From Populus alba (taxonomy: Eukaryota; Streptophyta; Magnoliopsida; Malpighiales; Salicaceae): a stretch of DNA of 64,000 nt. Below the pieces are notes generated by a model, which was given only the letters and a program-made list of their open reading frames with translations, made no database searches and had not been told where the DNA came from. The translations under genes were made by a program, and so were the position numbers. Positions 12,150 through 24,129 of this stretch are shown here, in pieces. Positions within the stretch are counted from its first letter, which is position 1. Each line of letters starts with the position of its first letter. The DNA is taken from positions 50,686,697 to 50,750,696 of the forward strand of contig NC_133284.1 of the NCBI RefSeq assembly GCF_005239225.2, written 5' to 3'.

Positions 12150-12366
12150 CTTAGATTAAATAATTATATTATTTGCTTCATATCGGATGGTGAGAGGTAA
12201 CTAATTAATTGCAAGATCAATCTTTGCTATTGGTTTTTTGAAATTCTTCTTATCCATATTCTGTTAGCTTTATTCATGTAAATATTTTGATAGATTTCAA
12301 CTTGTTTAGTGATTCCAATGTAAATGTATTAGAATCTTTTGTAATAAAATACTGTAGAATGACAAC
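12150..12366 (+). repeat. Partial second copy of the 3304-3653 segment
   Basis: The same blocks occur in the same order as at 3304-3653, with an internal deletion of about 190 bp just before ACTGTAGAATG. The right edge is cut by the Athila LTR starting at 12367. Confidence 0.65.
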
Positions 12367-14368
12367 TGTTGATACTCAATTTTTGACCCATTTTTTTAAT
12401 AAAAAATTTGAAAAATCCAAAAATAGCGAAAAACAATGAAAATTCAAAAACAAATATGTTTTTAATATATTTGCATCATTTTTAGCATTTTCAGCATTGT
12501 CTCAAAATAATTTAAATTTTTAAAAGTCTTTTGAATGCGTTTGATTTTCACGTGTCATTTTTAAAATCATTGATTTTCCTCATTGAGTCAACATTGATAT
12601 TGCTTGTTTTCAAAAAATTCAAAAAACAATTAAGACAAATCAAAATTTACAAAAAAGAAGAAGTTGAAGGACCATGTTTGAGGATCAAACAATATTTTGA
12701 CTATAAATAGAAGTCTTTAACACACAAAAACAAAGGGATGAGGCAATTTTTCACAATTTGAAGAACCACAAAAAACCCTAAAAATCTTAAATACAGGCCT
12801 ATCACATAAATCAAAGGATTGATTGATGAATTCAAGCATTGAAATTGAAAGGACAAAGAGAGGGTCAAACTTAGAAAAGAGATGTTGGTGCAGTCCAAAC
12901 TGTAACACTGTTTGATAATTGGGTCATATCTCGAGTTTTAGATATCCAAATGATCTCAAATTCTTACACAAATTCAGTAAGACATAGGTCTACAAATTTC
13001 ATATGGAGGCCAAGATCTAATAAGGCCGTTTTCAAGTCCAAATTATAGCAATAACGAAGAAGTCCGAATCTGTCCTACAACCTAAACATTGTTCAGTGTT
13101 CAGCCCATATCTCAAGTTCTAGAAGTCCAAATGACCTTCATTTTTTTTTTTCTGGAAGCTAAGACAATTTCCTATAACTTTCATAAGTATAGGTGGACCC
13201 AATTCTGATGCTAGCAATGATGTTTTATTCAGACAAGAAGATAAGGATTTTCACCAAGTCAAGAGTTGGCCACCCACTCAACAATTAGTCATCAAATCAA
13301 TAGTTCTAAATTTTAGCCTATAAAAGGAGGCATTTGCCATGCATTTAGGGGCTTGGTTGTTCAGATCAAAAGCTTGCTCTTGCTCTCTCTCTTTATATTT
13401 TTTTTGTAATTCTTAAGTTTTGCTTTCATTAATATCTTGTTTATGCTTTTCATTTCCTTTCCTTTACTTAGTTAACTTGTATCTTATTTATGTTTTTGTT
13501 TTGTTTATTTATGTTTCTCTTCTTCATTATGTTTAGCTAAGTTGATTATGTCAATGTGAAAAGGTTACACTAATGGTGTAAAAATAAGTATGGTGTAAAC
13601 TCAACATGGACCTTAATGTTTAATATTAACATGTCTTATCTTTTTATCTTACTAATTTTTAATACCTTGCTTGTTAAATGGTTAATCTAGATTTGTGTTG
13701 TATAACACTTGATACAACAAATGCTTGACACTCTCATAGCCTAACTGTATGGTATTACCTACACTTGTGCTATGAAAAGGAACTTGATTTGTTGTTAACA
13801 TAAGTTAGCATCATGAATTCCTGACAATATTTAAAAGTTTGGTGTTACGTAAATAAGATAATTAATATGATCATGTTAACAATTTATAATGAGCTATTAA
13901 TGACAAATCATATGATTGGAACCTCCTTCGTGTGTGGTTTCCAGTTGAGTAATAAGAGTTTATACTATACTTGTTTGAAATACCATTAGTGGATCCTCTA
14001 ACATTGACACTTATTTTTATCATTGTTTAATTCTCACATTGATCTTCCATCTTAAAATTCTCATCAACTTCTTCCTCCTCTTTTTCTTTATTATTATTAT
14101 CATTATTATTATTATTATTATATTACTATTACTATTACTACTATTATTATTAGTATTAGTATTACTATTACTATTACTATTACTATTACTATTACTATTA
14201 CTATTACTATTACTATTACTGTTATTGTTATTATTGTTGTTGTTGCATTATTATTGTCTAAAATTTATACAATTAACCTCCCTGTGGTTCGACCTCGGTC
14301 TTGCAGGGTTATTTATTTCTTCGACACTCCTGCACTTGGGAGAAGACATCAATCTTTTGGTCGTGTCA
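12367..14368 (+). repeat. 5' LTR of Athila-type element A
   Basis: The LTR starts TGTTGATACTC and ends GGTCGTGTCA, followed after 6 bases by a primer-binding site. A TATAAATA promoter box is at 12702-12709. The last 130 bases (GTGGTTCGACCTCGGTC and on) are typical of Athila LTR ends. The first 350 bases instead resemble the U3 start of the C-element LTR at 20783, so the LTR may be a chimera. A long ATT/ACT microsatellite lies at 14083-14250. No 3' LTR of this element is present in the window. Confidence 0.8.
14083..14250 (+). repeat. (ATT)n / (ATTACT)n microsatellite
   Basis: Triplet repeat within the Athila LTR. It starts as ATT repeats and becomes alternating ATT and ACT units, then GTT units. 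It is almost uninterrupted over about 165 bp, so its open frame (poly-Leu/poly-Ile) is not a gene. Confidence 0.9.
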
Positions 14369-14374
14369 AGTTCT

Positions 14375-14392
14375 TGGCGCCGTTACCGGGGA
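14375..14392 (+). promoter_or_regulatory. Primer-binding site of element A (tRNA-Asp type)
   Basis: TGGCGCCGTTACCGGGGA lies 6 bases after the LTR end. This is the tRNA-Asp-complementary type commonly seen in Athila elements, from memory of the family. Confidence 0.8.
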
Positions 14393-14645
14393 GGTAAATT
14401 CTTGTAAAAATTATAGTATTTATTTTATTTTCGCTTTTCACTTTTCTTGTATCTAACTTTGTTTCTTTTCTTTTGTTTCCTTTTCTTTTGTTTTCTTCTT
14501 CCTTTTATTCTCTTTCTACACGTGCATGAGTGTTTGGTCACGTACATTAAGTGGTAGACTTCGTAGGGTATCCTCATCATTTTTAGAAAATATGGTAGAA
14601 GAAGATAATTAATCGCTTCATAATGAGAATAATAAGCATAACCGT

Positions 14646-15503
14646 ATGAGAACACTTAGAGACCACATGAATCCCACAAGAACAAGTGCGCCCTCATGCA
14701 TAGTTTTTCCTCCTAATGCTTCTCATTTTAATTTTAAGCCAGACATTATCCAACTTTTACCTTCTTTTTATGGCTCAGATCTAGAAAATCCATACTTGCA
14801 TTTAAGGGAATTTGAGGAGGTCTGCAACACCTATAATGATTCAAATTGTAGCATGAACACCATTAGATTAAAACTTTTTACTTTTTCATTAAAAGATAAA
14901 GCTAAAACATGGCTATAAAATCTTAGGTGAGGATCCATTCATGCTTGTGATGAAATGCAACAATAATTTTTAAAGAATTTTTTTTCATCTCACAGAACCA
15001 ACTCTTTTAAAAGACAAATCACCACTTTCACTCAAAAACCAGGTGAAACATTTTACCAATGTTGGGACAGGTATCGAGAATTGATTAATACTTGCCCTCA
15101 TCATGGTTTTGAAAGATGGAGATTGGTTTCATAATTTTATGAAGGGTTAACACCTAAAGATAGGCAAATGGTTGAATTGATGTGCAATGGAACTTTTAAA
15201 GATAAAGACCCTAATAAAGCAATGGAGTACCTAGACTTGCTAGCAGAAAATGCTCAAAATTGGGACACCACAGGTACTTATGAGGCACCAAGTAAAACTC
15301 AACCTCATACATCTAGTGGAGGTATGCACAACCACATTAATTGTAGGAATGGACTGATGAAGCTATCATTTGGAAACATGACATTAGAGATGAGTATTTT
15401 CAACATTTGCAAGCAACCTGGAGATGATAATGATTTACAAGAAGTGGAATTTATTAAAAAATTAGTTCATGATCAATTTCAAACCACTTCTAGTGAAACT
15501 TAG
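14646..15503 (+). pseudogene. gag: Athila-type gag, degenerate
   Basis: Retrotransposon capsid protein that would package element RNA in the cytoplasm. The first open piece (14646-14918) shows the Athila gag start, with a LLPSFYG segment, the P-Y-L-H-L-x-E-F-E-E-V-C motif and a SLKDKAKTWL segment. The frame then has stops at about 14916-14930 but continues with FYQCWDRYRELINTCPHHG and Y-E-G-L-T-P-K-D-R-Q, and again at 15168-15503 with the E-Y-L-D-L-L-A-E-N-A-Q-N-W block. The order of motifs matches the gag domain. Several stops and a shortened C-terminal part make it non-functional. Confidence 0.85.
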
Positions 15504-15521
15504 ATTGATGAACCTGACGAG

Positions 15522-15935
15522 TTGCAAATGGTCTATTTTCAGGAAGAAGCAAAGGCATGTAATTGGAGACCACAAATTGAAAAATTGTCACCACGGTCAA
15601 TTGAGTCCATACCTTCAAGTGTTCAACCACCAAAACCTGATTTGAAGTTGTTACCATTCAATATGAAATACTTATTTTTGAGAGAAAATGAAACCTTTCC
15701 GGTAAAAATCTCTTCCAAACTTAATGCACATCAAGAAGGTAAGTTATTACAGACTCTGAAAATGCACAAAAATGCATTAGGATGGACCATAGCTAATATA
15801 AAAGGAATTAGTCCTTTGACTTGCACACACAAGATTTATTTCGAGGAAAATGCTAAACCCTCTAGAGAAATGCAACGAAGACTTAATCCTCATATGAAAG
15901 AAGTAGTGAAAAATGAAGTTATTAAGCTTCTAGAT
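15522..15935 (+). pseudogene. pol: Athila-type pol fragment, cut inside reverse transcriptase
   Basis: The piece carries the segment just before the reverse transcriptase palm. Landmarks are L-P-F-N-M-K-Y, then H-K-N-A-L-G-W-T-I-A-N-I-K-G-I-S-P, then a K-P-S-R-E-x-Q-R-R-L-N-P motif and V-I-K-L-L-D. Homology stops at 15935, exactly where the B-element LTR begins, so the rest of RT, RNase H and integrase were displaced by insertion and are not found further right. Protease is missing or unrecognised between gag and this piece, implying an internal deletion. Confidence 0.85.
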
Positions 15936-18672
15936 TGTCATAACCCAATTCTGGGTTATTCCCTAAAAATAACTTTTTTTTTTCAAAATAAAAATAAAAA
16001 AATAAAATTAAGGCTGGAAATATGGAGAAAGTAGGCCGGGGAATCAAGGTGTAATTTTTGGAGGAAATTCAAGGCCTAATTGTACCCTATTATGCCTAAA
16101 AAATGAGAAAACAATGCAAATTCAAGGTCAAATTAAATGATTATTGGATGAATTTGCATAAAAATTAAGTCCAAGGACATAATTAAATTTTTAATAGGCC
16201 AATTTGATTTAATCATGGGCTAAATTAAATTTTAATTATGTTTAAGAATTAATTTGGGTCCAATTGAAGGAGTTAATTAAGTGCAAAGACTTAATTATTA
16301 CTTTAAATGGGTCAAATTAATTGTATTTGGGGCTTAATTGGTGAAAAATTAAGTTTGGGAGCCTAATTTAGGCTTAATTGAGAAGATTGGAATTTTAAGA
16401 GACCAAATTTAATTTTTACCAAGTTAATTGATTGAAATTAGGTGCCAAATTGCAAGAAAATTCAAGTTTTGGGGTCAATTAGGGGTTAAATTGACAAAAT
16501 TCGCATCCAGGGACCAATTTGCAAGACGTGCCACACTTTAGGGGCTTAATTGACAAAAACCGGGGGCCAAAATTGAAGAAATTGAAAGTTTAATGGTCAA
16601 TTAGGGGTTAAATTGACAAATTCTGAGACCAAGGACCTTATTGCAAAAGGCGCGTAAATACGGGGCTGCAATTGAAGTTCATCATGGGGCTTAATTGCAT
16701 TAAATCAAAAGTTTAGGGCCAATTAGGGGTTCAATTGAAACCAATTGAAAGCTGGAGGAATAAATTGAAAATAAGTTAAAATCCCTAATTCAATCCAAAA
16801 CGGCGTCGTTTTGTATTAAAAAAAAAACAGAGAGAGGACCAGACGACGCGTCGTGGTCACTGTTCATTGTCTTCCTCGTTTTACCCGAAAGAAACAACGT
16901 GGGAGCCTACTTTGCAGGTGCATTTAATGCCTTATTTCTCCATCAAATCGAACAAAACTTGCACGAAACGGATCCCCTGCAGTTCCTCTACAACCCCATG
17001 TGAACAGGTCAGGATGATTGACAGCATGGCGACGGTGTGAAGAGGTCCACTCAGGCAGCCTTTACCTGCAAATTTGACAACTCAGGGAGGCTACTTTGAA
17101 CCAACGATTGGGATCCTTCACAAGGTAATCAACGACTCAAATTTTACCCTGGTGAAGATGAGATTATCCTCTTCCACCGCCTATAAATAGAGGCGGATTT
17201 GATGGCCTGAGGGGGGAGAAAATCGGGTTTAAAATCAGAAAAAAACCAGCCTTCATTGCCCTGGTTTCTACAGTTTCTCACTCCCTCTCTCTCCGTCGTT
17301 CCAGCCACCAACTGGAGCCACCACCAGCTTCTACACCATCAGCTTCACCATAGAAGCCTTCCTCCTGCACCAACAGACGGTTTACTAGTGGTGGAGCAGC
17401 CACCATTAACGTCTTTCTCTCCCCTGCAACGTTTCTTCTTCAGCTGTGACCAACGCCGGCCCCCACTGTTGCAGCCTCCAGCGCCAACACGGCCACCATT
17501 TCCTCCACCTGAACCTCTGCCAGCTCCATGCCAGGCCAGTGACAGCAGCTCCTCATCCTCCGTAAGGTCGCCTTTGGTTTCACTCCATCGGCTGCAATTG
17601 CAAAGTTGCATGCAGAAAGTGAACTTACTGTTCACATTCTGCAATTAATTCATTCTTCAATTGGGCCAGGCTAGTTATGGCCCCGCCCAAATGTTTAGGT
17701 TGGGCCGATGTCGGCCCACCTTTCCAGGGCTGAGCTCGGCCTAGTTAGCTGGGCCGGCCCAGCCCATATTTAATATTATATATTATTATATTATATTATA
17801 ATATTATTTTAAATTAAAAAAATCAAAAAAAAATTCAAAAATCATTTTAAAAAAATTTGTGATTTTTCTCAAATATTTTTCTACCAATTTTGCACAATAT
17901 CGGATCGTATATTTACACTGTAAAATACAAATCCGGTATTAAAATACCCGGTTTTTCTCCTAAATATTTAAAAACAAAAAAACAAAAAAAATGGGAAAAA
18001 TATTTTCAAAAAAGGAAAAATTTTTTTGTTGCATACGGCCAAATCCTAAAATTTTTCAAGCATATTTTTCGTAAAAAACAAAAAAACAAAAATTGCATCT
18101 TTTTCATTTTTTTTTAAATGGATATCGTAACCAGTTTATGATTATCCATTAGGATTTGACCAAAATGTCAAAAAACTTTTTCAATCTTTTTTTAGGGTCT
18201 AGATGTAGACTTTAATATTTGTGGGGTGTAAAATTACACGATAAAGTACACCCTCAGGTATTAAAGATACAAAAGTGTAAAAATGCAACGCTAAAGTTCA
18301 GACTTTAGAACTGTTAGGATTTAACCCGATAAGGTAGAGACTCTCTCATGAAGAGAGATCTGCCTTGAGCCTTAGAAAAGACCAATGAATAGAAACCCGA
18401 CCTAGAAAAACAATTAAACAACAATGCAACTTACCTTAGGTAGGGTGCACTGGGGTGATACGTCTTCCCCTTGCACAACCAGTCCCTTACTCAGACTCTC
18501 GCAGACCATAGGTTCCTAGTGACCATAATACTAGGTGGCGACTCCTAAAAATTAATCATAATTTTATGATTAAATCCAAAAAACCCTTCCCAACACACAA
18601 CACACACCTCACATCAGGAGGCACGGCAGAGAGCCTCCGCCGCGCCAGACGACGTCGCGACACCCCGTGACA
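15936..18672 (+). repeat. 5' LTR of Tat-type element B
   Basis: The LTR begins TGTCATAACCC and ends CCCCGTGACA, with a primer site 4 bases on. It is 2737 bp long. A TATAAATA box is at 17182-17189. The U3 zone at 16050-16780 is a degenerate series of phrases of the form AATTxGGGGxTxAATTG. Downstream are a GC-rich transcribed part, a GGGCCGG-rich block (17660-17770) and an AT-rich block. The end carries ACTAGGTGGCGACTCC. The same architecture is found, reversed, at 46364-49026 and 59770-61962. Upstream pentamer TAGAT (15931-15935) would be the target duplication, but the other side is gone. Confidence 0.85.
18536..18545 (+). promoter_or_regulatory. PBS-like decamer inside U5 of element B
   Basis: TGGCGACTCC, identical to the first ten bases of the primer-binding site at 18676, occurs 140 bp earlier within the LTR. 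The same decamer is at the equivalent place in the C LTRs (23009-23018, 31899-31908) and, reversed, at 46490-46499 and 62046-62055. Its role is unknown. Confidence 0.7.
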
Positions 18673-18675
18673 GGA

Positions 18676-18693
18676 TGGCGACTCCACTGGGGA
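18676..18693 (+). promoter_or_regulatory. Primer-binding site of element B
   Basis: TGGCGACTCCACTGGGGA follows the LTR end after 3 bases. It has the form described for Tat/Ogre elements primed by tRNA-Arg. The tRNA identity is from memory and was not checked here. Confidence 0.75.
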
Positions 18694-19209
18694 AAGCCAT
18701 TTCTGGTTGGACTAAGCATTGATTGTTTGATTATTTTTCTTTTGTTGGTCTTTAATTTTAGCTTGTATTTTTATTACTTTAGCATACGAAGAAATCTAAT
18801 CTAGGTTAGGTGGGGTGTAGCGATCTGCCTCATGACTTTCAGTTGGGGTTCAGATTCGTGAAACATCCAACTATGAGCTGAGTGTTTACTCGGTAATGGC
18901 GGTCACATTGTGCCCCAACCATTCCTTGTAAACCCCTACACTGCCTTCATGTGAGGTGGTCACTGGGCAGTTCAAAGACCTTTTCAAGACCAGGTAGAAA
19001 GCCTACCCATCATGTAATGACCTAGAACCTTCCTTTAGAGCATGAACTCCCTTGTTATTCATTCTGTGTAAGTTTTTTTCATTCATACCCAATGTGCATG
19101 TACATACATTTGCTTCCACACACATACATCCATCCATTGTAAATAATATGCATACATGCAACATGTTGAAATATAGGTCCCCAAAGAGTCTACAACACTC
19201 GACTCCAAG
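18694..19209 (+). other. Leader region of element B
   Basis: Untranslated leader between primer site and gag. It contains a TTAGGTGGGGTG block, followed by CCAACTATGAGCTGAGTG, that has a clear counterpart in the leader of element C (23300-23380), showing that B and C share ancestry. Confidence 0.6.
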
Positions 19210-20651
19210 ATGGAAGATGAAGAGCGTGCTCACCGTGACGCCCATTTCCAAGAAGAGTTAGAGTCTCTGAAAGCAAGTGTGGCTTGCCTCACTAGCTTAC
19301 TCGAGCAAACACTTAGAAATGCCTCTGGTAAAGGTCCTTCCAATCGGCCAGTTATTTTTGTTCAGCCTCCGCCAATAGCTCAACCTGAAGAAACAATGAG
19401 TGAACATGGTCAAGAACCTCCACATAATCCAGCATTTGTGTACTCAACACCATCGGCACCAGCCCCTGTAGTCACAGATCCATTTGCCAATGAGTCCCAT
19501 AAGACGAAGTCATCTGATGATATTGAAAAGATGGTAGCATTGGAAGCCCGGATTAGAGCCATTGAAGGGGTAGACTTGTACGATCCAGTACGAGCAGCAG
19601 AAATGTGTCTGGTCCCAAATGTAGTGGTGCCGAAAAAGTTTCATGTTCCTGAATTCATCAAATATACCGGAACGCAATGCCCCATGACTCATCTCAAATC
19701 TTACTGCAATAAGATGGCAGAAGTAGTACATGATGAAAAACTATTGATGCACTTTTTCCAAGATAGTTTAAGTGGGACAACATTAAGTTGGTACATGAGA
19801 TTGGACAACACAAAGATCCAAAAATGAAAAGACTTGGTGGATGCTTTTGTCAAGCAATACAAGTACAATATGGACATTGCTCCTGATAGAACTAATCTGT
19901 CCAATCTAGAGAAAAGGGACAAGGAAAGCATAAGGGAATATGCTCAAAGGTGGAGAGACCTAGCTGCTCAAGTACATCCACCGCTCCTGGATAAAGAAAT
20001 GGTCACTATGTTTGTCAACACGCTCAATGACCTATACTACGAGCATGTTATGGGTAGTTCGGCCCAACAATTTACTGATGCTATGGCAGTAGCTCAACGC
20101 ATAGAACAAGGAATAAAGAGTGGTAAAATCTCTGCACCTGTGGAAAAACGGGGCTTTGAAGGTAAAAAAAAGAGGTTGGCCATGTTGAGGGTAGGAAAAA
20201 CCCATTCCAAAACTATCACACTCCATCATCCTCACCCCAAATCGCTAACATCAATTTCAACTCTTCTTTTCCTGCCAAAAAACTTGAGCCTCAAACCAAA
20301 CATCAAAGAGTCCAGGAACAGCTACCTTCATTACCATTGCCTTTAAATGAGATGTACCACAAGCTACTGAGCATTGGGCATATAGCTCTTGAACCTTTAA
20401 TACCTTTGCAACCACCTTACCCCAATTGGTACAAGCCTGACCTCACTTGTGAATACCATATTGGTGCCGCAGGACACAACATTCATACTTGTAGTGCCTT
20501 TAAGAAGAGGCTTATGCATCTGATTAAAGCTGGATGGATCACCCTCGAAGGAACCCCAAACGTGAGTTCAAACCTTCAACCCAATCATGCTTCAGGTAGT
20601 GGATCGGTGAATGCACTGGAGTGGAATGTTATGAAAACATCAAATCACTGA
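19210..20651 (+). pseudogene. gag: Tat-type gag, broken by a stop and a frameshift
   Basis: Capsid protein gene of element B. The first open piece, 19210-19827, has an N-terminal coiled-coil-like stretch, a proline-rich linker and the start of the gag core (K-F-x-V-P-E-F-I-K-Y-x-G-T). A single in-frame TGA near 19825 separates it from the second piece, 19834 onward, which holds S-I-R-E-Y-A-Q-R-W-R-D-L-A-A-Q-V. A one-base shift in an A-run near 20163-20170 moves the frame. The third piece, ending at 20651, holds a Cys/His motif C-E-Y-H-x-G-A-A-G-H-x-I-x-T-C and an A-G-W-I-T segment, the typical end of Tat gag. No protease or pol follows; element C begins at 20783. Confidence 0.85.
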
Positions 20652-20782
20652 TGGCAAGAGCAAGGTGTGAAGAAGGCAGTGTGCACTCTCAAGGATAGAG
20701 TTTTGCTATAGAATGGGAAGACGGAGCCTGCCCAATTATTGCCTTTTGCTTGATCATGTTTGTTTTAACCCATTTTGGTTTT

Positions 20783-23103
20783 TGTTGTTACCCAATTTTT
20801 GACCCATGTTTTTTATATATTTTCAAAAAATTCAAAAATAGAGAAAAACAAAGAAAATCCAAAAAATATGTTTTTTTAATATATTTTCGTCATTTTAGCA
20901 TTTTCAACGTCGTCTAAAAAGAATTTAATTTTTCAAAAGATTTTCAAACGCGTTCGACTTTTCACGCGTCGTTTTTAAAATCATTGATTTTCCTCATTGA
21001 GTCGACGTTGATATTGCTCGTTTTCAAAAAATACAAAAAAAACAAGAAAAATCAAATTTTACAAAAAAAGAAAGTTAAGGGACCAATTTTGAAAACTTGG
21101 CAATATTTTTTGCCTATAAATACTGGTTTCCAACACTTACAAGGGGGGGAAGGGGGTTCATTTTTGCAAGGGGCGTTAATTTTGGAAAACATCAGAAAAA
21201 ATACAAAAAGAAAAAAAACCCTAAACCTATCTTCTCCCCCATTTTTTCTGAAGCCGGCGGCGCCTCCCCTACTGGTTTTGAATTTTTATTCCCCGGGGTC
21301 CTTGGATTTTCCTCTCCCAGAACCAGAGAGCCAAGGACCCCCACCATTTCTCATCCCCCTCTCGGCTGTTTCTCCCTTTCTTCTCCTTCGGCGACTCATC
21401 CTTCAGAAACCAGAGCCGGCTTATTCCTCCCTTTCCACTTTCAAAAACAGCAGCCCCCAGTCGGTTTGAATTTTTTCTTCAACCCGACAGCCCCTTCTTC
21501 ATCTCAGAACCACAAAACCCTCATCTTTCCCCCGCAGACCAGTGAGCCGACCACTTATTTTTTCCCTTGGCTTTGCTAAACAAACAGGAGAGCATCGGAA
21601 TGATCTCTCTCTCTCGGCCATGATTTCCATCGTTTCCAACCGCCCATCATTTGGGCAAACCAGCGGCGTCTCCGCAGACCCAGCTCCTTCTCCCAGCGGC
21701 GGCCGAACAGCAGCGCCGGGGCAACATTCTCCTCCTCCTCCGGACCATTTTCGTCGCTCCTCCAAGCCATCAACAACATCTTCTTCTCCCTCAGCAGACG
21801 GCCACCAGCAATGGCGAAGCAGCACCGACAGAGCAGCTGCTTCCCTATCTTCCCCGATCTCTTCCTCTCCATCAACACCGGAGATTCCTCCAGTAGCAGC
21901 CGACACACGGCGCCCACAGACCCACCTCCAGAACTGCCCCGCAGTGGCCACCGCAGCAGCGCCCACAGAGTCGTCCCCGTCATCACCAGAACCACAGACC
22001 GGCCTTCTCCGGTGATATCTCCACAGCGGCTCCAGCTCCTCCCCCAGCGGCACAACAAAACCGCAGATCGGTTCCCTTCGACTTCGGTCTCCATCATCAG
22101 CCAGCCACCGCTGCCTCCTAACAGCCCTCCTCTTCAACACCGCCAGACCGGCCACCTGCTGAAGAAGGAAAGAACAGACGCCCGAAGAACAAAGAAGACA
22201 GAAAAGAATAGATCTAAAAAAGGGGAAAATCAGCACAGATCTAGACATAAAATGGAATAAAATCAACTGTTGCGTGTGTTCTCTTTTCTTGTTTACAGAT
22301 CACTGCCGGAGAGGAAGAGGAGCGGGGAAGGTAGCCGTTTTGGACCCCCCTGTTGCTGTGCTTTTTACTGCGGCGGCGCGTGAACCCACGCGCCGCCAGT
22401 GGCGGTGGCGCGTGGGAAGACGCGCCGCCAGTGGCCTGCTGCCCATGATTCTTCACAGTGTCGTTCCCAGCAATTCCAGGAGGCTTTGGGGGGGGTTTGT
22501 TTTTTGTAAATTTAAAATTGTTTGATTTTTTTTATTATTATTTAGCATTTGATTTTTTTTTTATTGTAAGTTGTAATGTGATGTAAAAGAAAAAGAAAAG
22601 AAAAGGGAAAGAAAAGAAACAAAAAAAAATAGTGAAAAGTGAATGTTTGTGTTTGCATTTTTATTTATGTCATTGAATTATAAAAATAAAATAAAAAACA
22701 AAGAATTATTTGTTAATTTAAATATGGTTAAATATCTCAAGGACAAATAAAATCAAGTTGTATTTTCCATGAAAATATGAGGACAAGTTTCTACATATAT
22801 TCGGGGATTTAATAACTGATTTATTCAAGCCTAAGAATTTAATTAATATTTTAAATTTTCAAATCACATCAAAACACGAAGCAGCTTATCTCAGGTAGGG
22901 TGTGTTAGGGGTGCTAATACCTTCCCTAACCACAACCAGTCCCTTACCCATGATCTCTGACAAGACCAGTACATCAGGTTTCCTAGTAGCCCTCAATAAA
23001 TTACTAGGTGGCGACTCCCACGAACGAATTCAAAGCAAACGCAACAAACGATGAAAAATCGCCAGCCGACGCCGCGCGCCTGGATTTTTTTTGGGGTGCG
23101 ACA
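20783..23103 (+). repeat. 5' LTR of element C
   Basis: The LTR begins TGTTGTTACCC and ends GGGGTGCGACA. TATAAATA is at 21115-21122. It is nearly identical to 29696-31995 apart from single-base changes, homopolymer-length changes and an extra block of about 27 bp near 21144-21170. Long GC-rich open frames on both strands (21500-22270) occur in both copies and look like LTR transcript sequence rather than genes. A PBS-like decamer lies at 23009-23018. Confidence 0.9.
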
Positions 23104-23106
23104 GAA

Positions 23107-23124
23107 TGGCGACTCCGCTGGGGA
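23107..23124 (+). promoter_or_regulatory. Primer-binding site of element C
   Basis: TGGCGACTCCGCTGGGGA lies 3 bases after the LTR end. It differs from the element B site at one base. Confidence 0.75.
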
Positions 23125-24129
23125 AGGTATTGTTTTCAACTTTATCGGACTAAGCTTTGTGTTTTGATGTGTTTAAGTTTTTTTTTTTTTTTTTTTTTTT
23201 TTTGTACTTTGTTTTATTTTTGTGTTTTATTCATGCATTGTATATAATTCTCTCATGCATCACAAGTTTTAATTTTTGAAAGCACACACAAGCTTTAGGT
23301 TAGGTGGGGGACTAGCAGCTTACCTTACGACTTGAGTCAAGGTTGAAGTTTGTGTAAACCCCAACTCTTTGTTGAGTGCTTAGACTGGTAATAGTTGGAC
23401 ACGTGCCAACCAATTACCTGCTGGGCCCCTATATTGCCTTTACGAGGGCAATCACTGGGACAACAAGAGACCCTTTTTAGAGACCAAGTAGCAAACCTAC
23501 CCTGTCTCACGTAAAATAAATATAACCTGTCCTTAAAGTTGTATGTGCTATCGTTGTTTGCATCTGGGCAAAAATCACGATCTTGTTCCATCATACAAGA
23601 AGTTTACGATTATATTGTCACCCCTCGAAGGGCGAGTTCGTCATATAGATTACATATTCATACATTTATCATGCATGTACCGGGTTGAAAAGTAGGTTCC
23701 CCCGCAAGCTGTGCTGCACGTGATTGAAGAAAGATGATGAAAGTGTGAAGAAATGTGTCAGATAGAGGCTCATTATCAGATTGAGTTTGAGAGCAATCGA
23801 AGGTGAAGTAGCTGGACTCAGATCTGCTCGAACAAGTGTTGAGCATCAAATGGAAAGAGAATGTCTTGCACAGTCTTCTATGGGAACACTGCTTGGTTCA
23901 CATCTAATTGAAGCTATATCTCTCCTTTTCAGTCATGAATAAACAACGCAACGCCTTCAGTCATCAACTAATGACAACTCTGGTTTTTTGCCCAGTTGCA
24001 CTGTTAAATGTTCATTGCCTCCACATCATCTAATGAAACCAAACGACTACTAGCCTCCTGTTCATGGTGCAATCAGTTTTGTTTTGAAGTTACCCTTAAT
24101 TATGAGCTCAATTCCAGTTCAGCAGCACA

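Noticed and set aside
14039..14407. Open frame of poly-Ile/poly-Leu
   Set aside because: It is the translation of an ATT/ACT microsatellite in an LTR.
16799..16813. Intact gene signal near the AACGGCGTCGTTTTG motif
   Set aside because: The motif is shared by all B-family LTRs and is part of the repeat, not a gene.
17256..17648. Proline/serine-rich open frame in the B LTR
   Set aside because: It is low-complexity, lies between TATA box and LTR end, and has no counterpart frame in B' or D.
21499..22266. Long GC-rich open frames on both strands, repeated at 30447-31158
   Set aside because: They overlap in many frames, lie inside the two LTRs of element C, and show no known domain; they appear to be a composition effect.
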